A stretch of 64,000 bases of DNA, taken from assembly GCA_948144175.1 (NCBI GenBank), contig CANXME010000320.1, forward strand, positions 516,501-580,500, given 5' to 3'. Below are positions 11,741-26,000 of the stretch, piece by piece. Every line of letters starts with the position of its first letter. Positions within the stretch are counted from its first letter, which is position 1. The position numbers were made by a program, and so were the translations under genes. The notes beneath the pieces are model-generated. The model did not search any database. It was given only the letters and a program-made list of their open reading frames with translations, and had not been told where the DNA came from. This DNA comes from Closterium sp. NIES-65. Lineage: Eukaryota; Streptophyta; Zygnematophyceae; Desmidiales; Closteriaceae.

Positions 11741-12752
11741 TTGGCGGTGCTGACGACAAGTGATGACGTACAGTAAATGCGCGAATTTGCTACGATGTGA
11801 TTTGGCATGTTTCATCGTGCCACCGCATCATGGCTGCGTGAGCGTCTGCAACCCATTTTCTTTCGTGATCCAATCTACCCACAATCCAGTTTGATAATTC
11901 GGGTCTCAAGTCGTGTACAGAAAGCACGGGTGATACTTTCGCGCTTGTGCAATTAGGACGTGGACCCAATCGACTTTGATCGGCTTTGATCGGATCGGTT
12001 TGGGTCGGTTCGGATTGGCTGTGATCGTTTTTCTCGCGCCGCCCGATCAGAGATGATATTCCTCGAATGTTTTGCGCTCTTGGAGGAAAACTGTCGGCCC
12101 ATTACCTGGTAGTTGCATCCCAACTTTGGCGATACGGATGAATCTCAGTATCGTGGTAATGTCGCCAACATCATGTCCCAACACACAGTTCTCGCGGATC
12201 TGGGTTTATTCGCAAAGATGTTCGAGACATAATGGCGAGGTGTGCTACATTTCGCGTACGTCGCCCAGGTCGCCGATCACATGCAATCAAGTGATTGGGG
12301 CTGATTGTGTCTGATCGGGTCTGATCAGGCTGTTTGAGGCGGTTGATTGAGGTGGCGCGATCAGCTGATCGCGATCAGCTGATTGCCCCCGATTGCCTGA
12401 AATCTGCTTCACGCCCTCCTCGAAGTCTTCGATCGCCTCTCATCGTACCGATCGAAGTCGATTGGGCCCACGTCCTTATAGCACTGGTTATGAACTCCAT
12501 CCTGTTCATTCGTGATTTCCTAAACGTGTTTCAAATACACTTTCTGATGATCGTCACCCCATACTCCAGTAGGACAGGGAAGATGATTTTCGTGAACATT
12601 TCAAATCCGTTTGTCGGGAGGATAATTTTCCTGCTTTGTACAGTTGACGTTCTGACCAACCTCACGTACCGAACGTTTCGATCCAGCCACTTCTTCCAGG
12701 GGATACAGTTGATTTGTCTGGAAGTGTACAGAACTTTCTTGAGCTCAGCGTC
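11741..12752. other. Non-coding stretch with GATCGG and palindromic clusters
   Basis: Around 11965-12050 there are many GATCGG-like and TCGGTT-like repeats. At 12358-12371 lies a perfect 14-bp palindrome CGATCAGCTGATCG, followed at once by a second near-copy. I see no supported gene: the longer frames here have no recognisable domain and run into the foldback. Confidence 0.5.
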
Positions 12753-13723
12753 GGCCATTTTCAGGTGCATGCCGCACAGCCTAGGAACGCTATTCAAGTG
12801 CATGCCAGGAGATAGGGCAGGTGAGTACAGCTGTTTCAGGTTAAAAAATCACTCTCGTAATTTCATACAATTTCCAAGATTCGATTCGAATTGGCACAAT
12901 ATGTCTAAATTATATGCAATTTCGGACTACGCGCAAATCGGAATCGGATCGATTGGCTCTCGATGCTGCATTTTCTGACGTCACTCAGTGGAATGATTGC
13001 ATTTTTGCCCAATTTCTACGCATGTTTCCGATTCGCAACAATGTTTTTATTAACGAATTATAATGATAGATCTGTTGTACTATTGACGCAGGTGACGTGA
13101 CGGGCAAATCAGCAAACCCTATTTTGGGTGTGCACAAATTAGAAAAGGAAAATATGCCCGATGTTTTTTAAATTTGCCCCTACCAGAATATTTTTCCGTA
13201 CATGTACATTGTAATAGGTGGAATTCCATGCCGTTAATTACGTGGCAACAGCTACATATGTACAGTACCGTATATTCTTAATAGCGGTAGGGGCAACTCT
13301 TCTAACACTTGGGCAGATTTCTCGTGTTTCAGGCTACCCTTTCCAACTAATGCACGTCCCATTAGGGTTTGTTGATTTGACCCGCGAAAACGTCCGCCAC
13401 CTGCGCCAACAGTACAAACGATTCAGCATTATAATTTGCTGAAAAACAGCTGGTACGAAGCAGAAATTTCCGTAAATTCGGCGAAAAATGAAATCATTAC
13501 ATTGAGTGACGTCAGAAATTCAGCTTCGGGAGCCAACCAGTTTCGTTTCCGATTTGCGTATACCGAAATTGCATCTGTTTCATACCGTTTGTGCTAATTC
13601 GAATCGAATATTCGAATTCGTGTGAAACTACAAGTGACTTTTAATAACCTGAGACATCTGTACGAACCTGGCATGCACCTGAGAAGCGTTCCTAGGCTAA
13701 GCGGCATGCACCTGAAAATGGCC
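12753..13723. repeat. Large imperfect foldback (two ~480-bp inverted arms)
   Basis: The left arm (12753 to about 13222) and right arm (about 13225-13723) are reverse complements with roughly 70-80% identity by eye. They meet at the palindrome GGAATTCC (13220-13227). Matching blocks in order from the outside in include GGCCATTTTCAGGTGCATGCCG, the CCTAGGAACGC block, GACGTCACTCA, a CAAATCGGAA block, AATTATAATG and TTGCCCCTACC. There is almost no spacer. It resembles a foldback-type transposon or an inverted duplication and, if transcribed, would form a very long hairpin RNA. Short frames in both arms share an SVPRL-GMHLKMA stretch, which the inverted repeat alone explains. Confidence 0.85.
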
Positions 13724-15360
13724 GGCTCAGCATTGTTGCCTGTGCAGTTGCTCTTCGTATTCACTGATCACGACGATCCACGAAACCATCTGAATTGTTC
13801 GCACTGTACTGTAGTGTGTTGCAATTTCTCCTGCCCGTAGTTTGTCACAGTGACTGAATAATACGCGAAGGACCAGGGAGTGAGGGACTCGTGTGTTGTG
13901 CACTCCAGTGCAAGTGCTAGTGAAGACTGTTCGGCCATCTGATTGGTGAAGAATAGTTTGACTTTTGCCGCTGAAACCCTCTTACCCAATCCGATCATTC
14001 AACTTCTGCCTGTCAGGTATCTAGGCCGGGCCATGAAACGGGTGCGGCGCTCAATCCGGCTGGTGCTGGCGGCGCCTCGTAAATGGGCAACACAGTGAAG
14101 CTGACACGCCCTTCTGTGGTGGGATAGTGGCGCATACTGGCAAAATGGCACAAAGTGGACACGTGTAAACACGATTTTTGGGGGAGGCGACCCACCACTT
14201 GAGAGGTTCAATATATTTGCCCCATTTCGCCCTACAGATGGGTTGCTTGTTTGGGAAGTCCGGGTAGACTAAATGTCGTGGCTTGCTTGGAAATTTATAA
14301 CAAAATCAGAGGAACTTCCACAACGAACTACAGTTTGAATTGGCAGGCAGGAATAACGGCGTGTGCAATTCGCGGTGCACTGTATCGGCTCTGCTCGGGG
14401 CACGGTTTCAAAAAGGCTCCAGGAAAACAATGGGCCGCAAAACATTTACAGAAAAAGCCCAAAAACATCCTATGTCCTAATCCTACACTATTGCAGTCAT
14501 TATCTTGAAAAGTAGCTTCCCGAATCAGTGCCCGAGTTCGGCCTTCCGCCTGTCTGGACCCAAAGTAACTACTCAGTGCTTTTCTGTGCTACTTCTTTGT
14601 TACAGGCGCGGAGCTTTAGCGAACACATGAATGCCGCTTTTCTTTCACATGAACATACCGGGACTGCGACCGAAAGGTCGAGAAATGGAAAACGGAATGA
14701 GTGAGGGAGGGTTGCGTGGGAGAGAGGGTTTGGTACGTATGTCCCTAGCCAGGGGGGTGGGTGGATGCACAAGACATGAAGGACCGGTAAAAGTAGTTTC
14801 TACTGTTAAGTCCAGCCCCCAAAGAGGGTGGTACAGTTCGCGAATAATGTATTTCTAGGATGGTGTACAAAACTCACTCTGAAATGAAGGCCAACAGGGA
14901 AAAAGACCTGCCATCCTGAACCATTTCAAGGTACCCAACACTCCCTCCCTCTGACCCCCCCTCACAACCATCCTTGTCTAAAACCTTCCTCCACACGGGA
15001 AGGCCAATCTGTGCTCCATCAAAAGGTACTCCAAGAGCTAAGTCAACAGGTGCTCCAAGTGCTACTAGTCAACACAGTTTTGACTGAAAGTGGTACTGGT
15101 CGTTCACGCGGTGGAGACACGACTCAACGCAGCACTTCTGTTTCACTCTCACCAGCCAATTGGACAGTTACTAGCTCTAAGTAGAATTTTGAGTCGGACT
15201 CAAAAATCACCGCCGGTGCGTATCCGGGAGTACGCGGCAGTAGCTGCGAGTCAGTCGCGTCGCCTGTATTAACGCGGCGGATCTCATGCACACATGCGAA
15301 GTCGAAGCGTAAGGTAGACGTTGTATAACCCGACATCTTCGAAATAAATAGATCTCAGTC
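13724..15360. other. Non-coding region upstream of the AP2/ERF gene
   Basis: No supported gene. It presumably holds the 5' UTR and promoter of the gene that starts at 15361, but I cannot point to a convincing TATA box or transcription start. A small direct repeat (GTACTCCAAGAGCTAAGTCAACAGGTGCTCCAAG) lies near 15027. Confidence 0.4.
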
Positions 15361-18414
<3,054 letters not shown>

Positions 18415-18543
18415 CAGCAACCGCCACAGGCTAAACCACAGAAGCTGCAGCAACAGCACCAGCAGCCAACCCAGAATCCTCTGTGTGAACTGCAAGGAAA
18501 AAGGGTCCTTCCATCCGCCAGGGCCTCCACTGCCAATAATTAG
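18415..18543 (+). other. In-frame Q/P-rich extension after the AP2/ERF stop
   Basis: The frame continues for 42 codons past the TAG (18412-18414) to a second TAG at 18541. It starts QQPPQAKPQKLQQQHQQPTQ, the same composition as the protein before the stop. The stop lies in a CAG TAG CAG CAA context, so it may be a recent CAG-to-TAG change that shortened the protein. The context does not fit the known TAG-CAR-YYA read-through signal. Confidence 0.6.
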
Positions 18544-21500
18544 CTGTCAACAGGAGAATGGTTGGGGGAATGGACAACGAGAGACCAGGATGCCTTCATG
18601 AGCTACCGTGTCAGCCACGGTCAGAGCCTTCTTCAGTTTGTGCATCGGCATCCATCCCATAGCAGGCTGACGTGGCGCTGATGAGATGGGGGTGGCACGA
18701 AGGACCTCAACATTCTCCTCTCCTTCAGTTGCGGTGTCAGGTGTTGTCCTCATGGGATGATAAAAGGCTCGATTTTAGGAGGGTGTGCCTTGTGCATTAG
18801 GCTGTGGTGATGGATGAGATTTCATCAAGCACATCACCGGGCATGCATGCCCAAAAGGTGGTGGATAAGAATTTGCAGGCAATGGAGCTGCACATTTTTT
18901 GGGCAAACAGTATGCACACATCTGTAAAAAAGGCTGGCAATGCACCAGTAATTACTGAGGGCAGCAGACTCCGCATTTGACAGCAATAGCAACAGTTGTG
19001 AACTGAGTCAAGTGAATTGCTTGATAACTGCCAATTATTAGAAGTTGAAATTACACATGGGGCTTCTAGTTTGTTATAACCCCAACGCCTATCCTGTACC
19101 TGCTTCATGTAAATTTTTATTTATTTCTTCTTGTTGGTATAATATACACACGGGGAACAAATTGGAGGGCTTTTCCAGGGCTGGTTTTATCAGGGTACTT
19201 ACCCTGATTTCAGGGTGATTGATTACAGGCTTCAGACCTGGTGGTCCCTGCAATTTCAGAATTTCTGACTTGTGAACACTGATCCATTCAGAATAGTGCT
19301 TTAACGAACCCTGAAAAATTGTATCTAGGGTCAGAGTAGTGTTCTTACTGACTCCGTCAATGTAGAGTACGCGTTCAGTGGACCCTGAATGTGAGGGAAC
19401 GGGACAAAGGTTCTCGGAAATTTCCTCCCGATAACCCTCCATGTGCGTAATCATGGGCCCTGTTGGCCCTGTTCGATAGGCAGGCAAGCCCTTCCGCGGA
19501 AAAAGTCGCGTGGTTTCGTGATTGGGTTTTTTTCCACGGTCAGCCCGTAATTTGATGTCACGGGGCTTTAACGCTCTGTATCCTGAAGGGTTAGTGTTAG
19601 CCTGTCGAACGCTACTTTAACCCTTCAAAATCATACCACCCGAAAGCTCCAAGTCCCTTCTCACACGCACAGAGGTTAGCCTAGCTCTAGCCCAGCCCTC
19701 GCACCCCCAAAATGGAGGTTGGCCAAGGGATAGGCTAGGGTTCCAAAAGGAAGGGGATACCCACCCCATACCCCACGTAAGTTTTCTCAGCAGGGGCCAT
19801 GCTCCAACCTCACCCATCTCTGCCCTGAAAAAGTCCCCCTCCTCCCACAACCAAACCAAACACCAGGGTTTTGTTTCACCTCAACCCTAAACCCAGGTTC
19901 ACGTGGGGTGCGATGTAAAATTTTGGACCCTGCCCACGATGACGATGGTGGAAGGAGGGGTTGCAACATCGCCGAGACGACCCCCTCCTTCCGATCTCGG
20001 GATGGGCTGCTTCCGATCTTGGGGGGGCGTGGTTAGCCCTTCAAAACTTTCTCCGAATCCTCTTCCAAACGCTAGCCTAATACTAGCCCTGCAAGGAGGT
20101 GGCTGCCTATCGAACAGGGCCGTTCTGTTGGCGCACAGGCCATTCGCAACTGCAGCACAGGTACTGCGGGCAGCGTTTTCCTCGAAAGAGGAAAGGGCCT
20201 GTAGCCTCGTCGAAGGGTTTACTTATCGACAAAACTATGAACCTTTTTTTCCCGTTTGCCCGAAAATTTGTCTCCACACACTGCCCTAGCACTCTTCCAA
20301 AGTCAAAATTTCGCGAATTGATGCTCTGGATGTGTCAGTCTTACTGGCTCGCCGTTGGATTGTTTTTGGGGTGAGTATTCCACCGAACAAATACCCCAAA
20401 ACGTGCGTTTGGAACTGCCCGTTACTGGTTGTGCGCCTCTTCAATCCCCCCTCCACGAGCGCATAGGGCTCGCACATGCCATGCGGGAAATTTGCCTGTG
20501 GAACCAAGCTCGTGGAACTTTCTCAGCGCACTGAGAGTACAGCGTTCTTGTGCACGCATGAGTAGTGCGCGTACATCCCCCGCACTAGAGGTTCGGGAGA
20601 CAATAACGATTTGGGAGGCTCGACGTGGGCTTTAAGCCTTGTTTTGCGCTTTCCGAGAATGTTCATCGTTAGGTTTGAGCACCGCTAATGCGCCAACAGA
20701 ACAGGGCCGTGATTTCGCTTGTACCCATGTGAGGGAGCCCTTTCTGTACAGTAATACCGACAAGTAACACCCAGATGGGAAGGTGGGGTGGATGTTTGGG
20801 GAGAAGGTGGGGTGGGGTGGATGTTTGTGGTGTCGTGCGAGGCGCAGCGTGCTGCGGGGATTTTCAGCAGAACACCTCTGACACAACAGATCTGCTTGTG
20901 TCAGAGTGTCCTTGACAGGGGAAATTTCTTGTGCGAATTTGCTCTGACAGGGCAAATTTCTTGTGCGAATCTCTTCTCCGAAGCACAGGCCCATTTATCG
21001 AGGAAGGGGGTTACACCATCGCCAGTTCGTGCGATGTGCTGTTTTGTCGCCGTTCTTGGCGCCAATTTTTTTGGGGGTTGTTTCGAGGTGTTTCGCTCAC
21101 CGTCTGCAAATGTACGTACACTGTGGTTGACGGCGAACGTGCACTGTACTTTGGCGTGTGCTGAAGGTCGCAGACACCACGCGATATCGTGCAGTCAGTT
21201 CGCATGGGTGGCACATTGTGGGCCATATTCGCGGCTGTGTGGTGCCAAGTAACACTGACGTGTACTTTCGGGTACACTTGTCCAGATCTTTATGGCGGGC
21301 GAACTTCAGAACCGTTCAGTAATCTGACCCAACGCTCTGTGTGACTTCAGTACAGTACAATCACGAATGCCAACGTGGTTGTGTTTTATGTTGACTTTGA
21401 CAGGCAAGGAAGTGAGGAGTGGGAAATGTACAGTACAATCCGCGTGGGAGAAATTTGTGTGATTGACTGCAACACCGATTTCTTGCTCTGAACCTTGACA

Positions 21501-22602
21501 AATCAGAGTGATGCGTTGTTGGACACTGACCAATCAGAGTAGCAAACCTCTGAAAAATGTGCCCTCATAATACAGGGGGGGATTTTTTTCCCGAAATCAG
21601 GGAGGCCCAAAATGAAACGTCAGCCCTGGGCTTTTCGTAATGTACTGTGGGTCACTATTGAGCGATAATGTGGTGAAAATGCGCTGCATTGAGCTGCCAA
21701 AATATTCCCTCTTGGTAATGCGCATGAAGACGTGATGATTGTAGGCCCATTTAGGACATGGCAGCAGCCCTCGCCTACACAGCTGTAGTGTCAATCAGCT
21801 TGGACCATTTAATGTTGCCTTGTTGGGTTGCCTTGAGCATCCTTCCCTCGTGAAGGACCTTCTGTGTTTATGGTTCATTTAGTGGAACATTGTATTGTTA
21901 GTGTTCAAATCTGTAGCTATCATGTAAGGGCGAGCATTCGTCTCACACGGTTACTCCTTACGACCCGCGTTACGTGTCTGTCATAATCGGCCCGCTAGGA
22001 CAGCCAACATGTCTCAGCATTGTTGATTGCAAGTGATGAAATGGTGCTCCTGTGTGCTCAGCAAGGACTGCTCTACTGCTCCGTTGGCCCGCTGTGAATG
22101 TGGAAGGGCCGTGTTTCCATGCCTTCACCGTGGATGCTGGGCCGTCCACTGCTTTTGCTGCTGGTCATGGCACACCATCAACTTCTCAACCGTCTTGGGT
22201 TAGTTCTGATTGGTTTAGAGTAGGTGGAAAGTTTGCACCACATCACCAGAAAGGCTTCCAGTTCCATCAAATCTTAAAGGGAATCGCTTGAACAGCCCTT
22301 TAGCAAAAACAAGGATGTGAAACTCCCTTTCCCGAGGCACCGTCACATGAATACAGAGCGCCGAGGAAGTTTCGTAGCTTAAGAGTGCATGAGCCAGAGC
22401 ATTATGCCAAGGAGGGTAAGACCTGTCCTACGCGCCTACAAGAGTGGGTGAAGGACGAGGCTGAGTTGCGGATGACACATCCGACATGCAAGAGGCTTCA
22501 CGGCATGGGCTGCAAGACCTATTACCTGATACGCAAGAGGAGTTGTACAACAATGTGCTCTCCTGGCACAAAACATGTCTTCTGCTCTAGGTGAAACAAC
22601 TT
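18544..22602. other. Long host-like non-coding region
   Basis: About 4 kb with no gene that I can recognise. It includes the AP2/ERF 3' flank, a possible MITE (19465-20121), a short direct repeat of AAATTTCTTGTGCGAAT near 20924 and 20952, and several short frames without known domains (for example 19089-19487 on the minus strand). A GATGCTGGGCCGTCCACT block near 22133 weakly recalls the AGPSTS part of the AP2/ERF gene. Confidence 0.4.
19465..20121. mobile_element. Possible MITE with 19-bp terminal inverted repeats
   Basis: GGCCCTGTTCGATAGGCAG (19465-19483) is repeated exactly in reverse complement at 20103-20121, bounding 657 bp without a coding frame. The GGCCCTGTT-type end recalls PIF/Harbinger-like MITEs, but I find no clear TTA/TAA target duplication. 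A related inverted pair (GCGCCAACAGAAC-type, 20117-20137 and 20691-20713) overlaps the right end, so two such elements may be nested or adjacent. Confidence 0.4.
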
Positions 22603-22770
22603 CAAAAGTGGAGCATGGACATCATGAACAAGAAGTGGTCACACGTTCTCTGGGAGACGAGTCACCGCTGGATTGAGCGCATGCGCAAGCAAGACGTGAC
22701 CAGTCTGCAAATGCATGGAGCATAGAGGCTGTGAGGGTTATGGTTTTGAGCGATGCGAACCTGTTTGTAT
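22603..22770 (+). pseudogene. Decayed partial copy of the AP2/ERF gene 3' end
   Basis: Nucleotides 22698-22767 match 18192-18262 of the AP2/ERF gene closely: GACCAGTCTGC, TGCATGGAGCA and TTGAGCGATGC are shared in order. In the same frame the peptide reads DQSANAWSIEAV against [12 protein letters not shown], then VLSDANLF against VLSDADPF. Upstream, a weaker match covers the stretch before it, with one in-frame TGA near 22674. No AP2 domain is visible nearby, so this is only a C-terminal remnant. It lies 4.4 kb downstream of the gene in the same orientation, which suggests an old local duplication. Confidence 0.7.
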
Positions 22771-23585
22771 CGCGTGAGGCAAGTGTCATTGGTATCACTC
22801 GGTGCATGCCGAGTTCGCCACATTTTCCACTTTTTGCCCTTCTCCATATCTTTTTTTTTTTTAATCGCCAGCTCTATCTGCAGCTACCAGTCATGTTCTT
22901 GACTTGCAGATGTTGACGTTTTTGCTATGGCTGCTGCTGTCGGTGCCATTGCTGCAATTGCCAATTGGTTCGCGAGAATATTCCGAGGTCGAAGAAGTGC
23001 CTCCCGAATCTGCTCTTGTTCAGCACAAAGGATCGCGAGTTCCTTCACAAGATTTTGCCTAAGCCCTCCATGCCTGATCCGTTAACCATTCAAAGGGAAG
23101 TTAAAAATCAACGCAAAACTGGTTTTCCGTACCCAATCGGCATGGCCTTCGTCGCCCCTGCAATGATTTTTAAAGGGTGAGTTTTAGCGAGCTGTCAAAA
23201 TATCCAATATCTCTTGTCTCCTCCCTCCTTTTTCTGTGGCTCATGCTCCCATGTTGTTTCTCCCCATGTTCGTCTTGTTGCTCAGGATTCGTCTTTAAGC
23301 GCAAATCCGCTAGAAGGATTGTGCGTCTTAGGCTTAGCTACCATCTTCATTTGAATAACTTAAAAAGATGGTCTAGAGACTGAGAACCACTTAGAAACGT
23401 CCAGCAGCTGCATAACTAGAATAATAGAGGAAGTACAAACATTAAGGCGTAGAACGTTGGAGTAGGGGATTCCAAGAGAACCATAAGAGGAAAGGATTTA
23501 TCCAAGAGCTAGGGAAGGATGGTAGGAACCTTCTTAGCAGCAAGGATGCAGCCCTTACCATGAGGTCCTAGAAGTGTCACATGCA
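22771..23585. other. Non-coding stretch, nothing recognised
   Basis: A T-run lies at 22850-22862. A short frame from 22965 to 23180 has no domain I can name. Nothing else is supported. Confidence 0.4.
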
Positions 23586-23590
23586 AAATC

Positions 23591-23769
23591 TGTCACAATA
23601 GCAGTTAGAACGCAGGAGCCATAGCTAGGGTTTAACAAGCTAGGCAAGAGAGAATAGGCAAAAGAGGGTTTTCACTAGCAGGAAATTTAGTACATATAGC
23701 AAACCCTAACAGGGCTGTACTCACTATAGAGTACCCCACTGCAAACTAGAGAAATATAACATTCTGACA
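23591..23769 (-). repeat. 3' LTR of element D
   Basis: 179 bp, starting TGTCACAATAG and ending ATTCTGACA. It shares its inner block (TACATATAGCAAACCCTAAC) with the LTR of element C, so D and C belong to one wider group. Confidence 0.93.
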
Positions 23770-24390
23770 CACCCCCATAGTCAAAGTGGGGTATAATCAG
23801 CACAGCAAGTAGTCACAGAGCAGGTTCACAAGTACAAGCACAGCTAGAGGCATTCACAAAGGGCAAGGGAGGAGGAGGGACTGTGAGAGGAGAGGAGATG
23901 GGACGCAACGGCGGAAGCTGCAGACACACAAGAGCGGCTGACTCAATGGCTACCGAAGCAATGGCCCGGACTTCATGAGTAACTGGCTCCGCGGCTACCC
24001 CACGACCCACGAGCGGCTGGAGCAACTGACCCACGGGCGACTGGCGACTACCGGAGATTGTAGCCTCCGGACTAGTGGCGTTGCTGGCGACACGACGTCT
24101 ACCTCCGCTCAACCTCCCCCAACTATCCCACCCCCCTTTAACACACCCCTTGCTGCACCCCTAACTCCACTCCCGCATCACCCCCCTAGCGCCACACCCT
24201 CGGCTCCCACACACCCACCCCCCTCAGCGGCAGCTGCAGCAGTGGGAGACGGAGGAAATGGAGGAGCATGGGATGGTTCACAAACCCGCCACCCCCATAC
24301 CCGCCACCCCCATACCCCAAACATAGGAGGCGCGCGTGCGGCGCAGGGCAGAAAAACTCGGGCAGCAGCTGGGGCGCTGCGACGGGCAGG

Positions 24391-24615
24391 GCGACGCGCG
24401 GGCCCCCAGGGCGCCGTGACGGGCGATGGGAGAGGGCGACGCGCGGGCCCCCAGGGTGCCGCGACGGGCGTCGGGAGGGGGCGACGCGCGAGCCCCCAGG
24501 GCGCCGCGACGAACGACGGGAGGGGGCGACGCGCAGGCCCCTAGGGCACCGCGACGGGCAACGGGAGGGGGCGACGCACGGGCCCCCAGGGTGCCGCGAC
24601 GAGCGACGGGCAGGG
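24391..24615 (-). repeat. 45-bp tandem repeat in the leader of element D
   Basis: Five units with a 45-bp period; GCGACGC begins at 24391, 24436, 24481, 24526 and 24571. The units also carry GGGCCCCCAGGG-like blocks. A 22-G run at 24695-24716 lies between this array and the primer site. Confidence 0.92.
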
Positions 24616-24950
24616 AAGCGCGTGGGTCCACGGGGCAGCACGCGGGTCGAAGGGGAGGGATGCGCGGGTCTCTGGGGGCGGCGCGATGGTCGACGGGGGG
24701 GGGGGGGGGGGGGGGGACGCGCGGGTCCCCGGGGTGACGCGTGAGGCAGGAAGCCGCCGCGCCCCTCGGGGCGCACAGCGGGCAGAAAACCGCCGCGCGC
24801 CCCGAGCTCGAGGCGGGCAGAAAACCGCCATGCGCCCCGAGCGCGAGGCGGGAAGAAAAAAAGCGTCGCGCGCCACGGGGCGCGCGACGAACAGGAAAGT
24901 AGCGGAAGCAGGTGGGCCCATAGGCCAAGAGCGTAATAGCTCTGTTACCA

Positions 24951-25066
24951 TGTCACAATAGCAGCTAGAACGCAGGAGCCATAGCTAGGGTTTAGCAAGC
25001 TAGGCAAGAGAGAATAGGGAAAAGAGGGGTTTCACTAGCAGGCAATTGAGTACATATGGCAAACCC
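24951..25066 (-). repeat. 5' LTR of element D, first part (split by E)
   Basis: The first 116 bp of the right-hand D LTR. It ends in AACCC, the target site used by element E, and the remaining 63 bp resume at 32339. Confidence 0.92.
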
Positions 25067-25191
25067 TGTCAGATTTATATGACATAGCTGTTGTAGGCTA
25101 TAGTGGGGTAGCACATATGGGGTACAGCTTTCTAGGGTTTGTACTTGTACCCAACTTTCCCTTAGTGATTTGATTCTCGTTCAATTTCACA
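25067..25191 (+). repeat. 5' LTR of element E
   Basis: Starts TGTCAGATTTAT and ends TTTCACA, directly followed by a primer-site-like TGGTATAGGGC. Confidence 0.93.
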
Positions 25192-25259
25192 TGGTATAGG
25201 GCAGGTTCCCCTGTGGGAACTGCTCCTAGGGCCCACCGATTTTTGTTTCCTGCCCGGAG

Positions 25260-26000
25260 CGCGCCCAGTCTCTGCCCGAGTCGCGCTCCCCTCTAACGAC
25301 CCCGTCGCGCCGCCCTTACGACCCCGTCGCGCCGCCTTAGCGGCCCCGTCGCGTCGCGCCTCCCTAGCGGCCCCGTTGGGTCGCCCTTGCGACCTCGTCG
25401 CGCCGCCCTCGCGGCCCCATTACGTCGCGCCGCCCTCGCGGCCTCGTCGCGACGCCCACGCGGCCCCATTCCGCCGCCCTCGCGGCCCCGTCGCGTCGGG
25501 CCGCCCTTGCGGCCCTTTCGCCCTGCCCTCGCGGCCTCTTCGCGCCGCCCTAGCGACCCCTCCACGCCGCCCTCGCGGCCCCGTCGCCTACGCTTGCGGC
25601 CCCGGCGCCGCTCTTCCGGCCCCGGCGCCGCATCTGCTGGCCCCGTCGCCCCATCCTTGCGACCCCGCGGCCCCACCCTTAAGGCGTCGGTCGCCACCCT
25701 TCGTGGCCCCGCCGCCGCCCTCAGCGGCCTCGTTGCCGCCCCACCCGACCCTGCCGCCGTCCCTTCAGCGGACCTGCCACCCTACGCGGCCCCGCCGTCA
25801 CCACCGAGCCGCCGGCGCCGCTGAGACGCCGTTGCCGCTGTGCTGCCGAGCCGCCGAGCCGCCACTGCTGCCGAGCCACCCGAGCCGCCCGAGCCGCCGA
25901 GCCGCCGAGCTGCAGTTGCTGCCGAGCCGCCGAGCCGCCTGTCCGGTAAGAGCGGCACCTCTACCACTGCGCTGCCCTTAGCCTACTGCTCGCGCTGCTA
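25260..26000 (+). repeat. GC-rich repetitive leader of element E
   Basis: Irregular tandem units of the CGCCCTCGCGGCCCCGTCG type, then GAGCCGCCGAGCCGCC units, fill the space between primer site and the gag ATG at 26014. No conserved frame is seen. Confidence 0.85.

Larger units (their letters stand above)
23591..25066 (-). mobile_element. Non-autonomous short LTR element D (left part)
   Basis: A small LTR element on the minus strand. Its 179-bp LTRs lie at 23591-23769 and at 24951-25066 plus 32339-32401, the second being split by element E. Target duplication AAATC is present at 23586-23590 and 32402-32406. Primer site TGGTAACAGAGC (24950-24939) and a CACCCCCATAG polypurine tract are present. 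The 1.2-kb interior has no gag or pol, only a GC-rich tandem leader and non-coding sequence, so D must have been mobilised in trans, probably by a related Copia element. The LTRs differ at about 9 of 179 positions, so D is older than C and G. Confidence 0.92.

Noticed and set aside
12334-12978. 214-codon frame, and its counterpart at 13622-13840, as genes
   Set aside because: No recognisable domain; the similarity between the two is explained by the inverted repeat.
19089-19487. 132-codon minus-strand frame as a host gene
   Set aside because: No domain, no start context or splice evidence, and it overlaps the tip of a candidate MITE.
24104-24320. Proline-rich host protein in element D interior
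   Set aside because: It lies between the LTRs of D, has simple ACCCGCCACCCCCAT repeats, and no conserved features.
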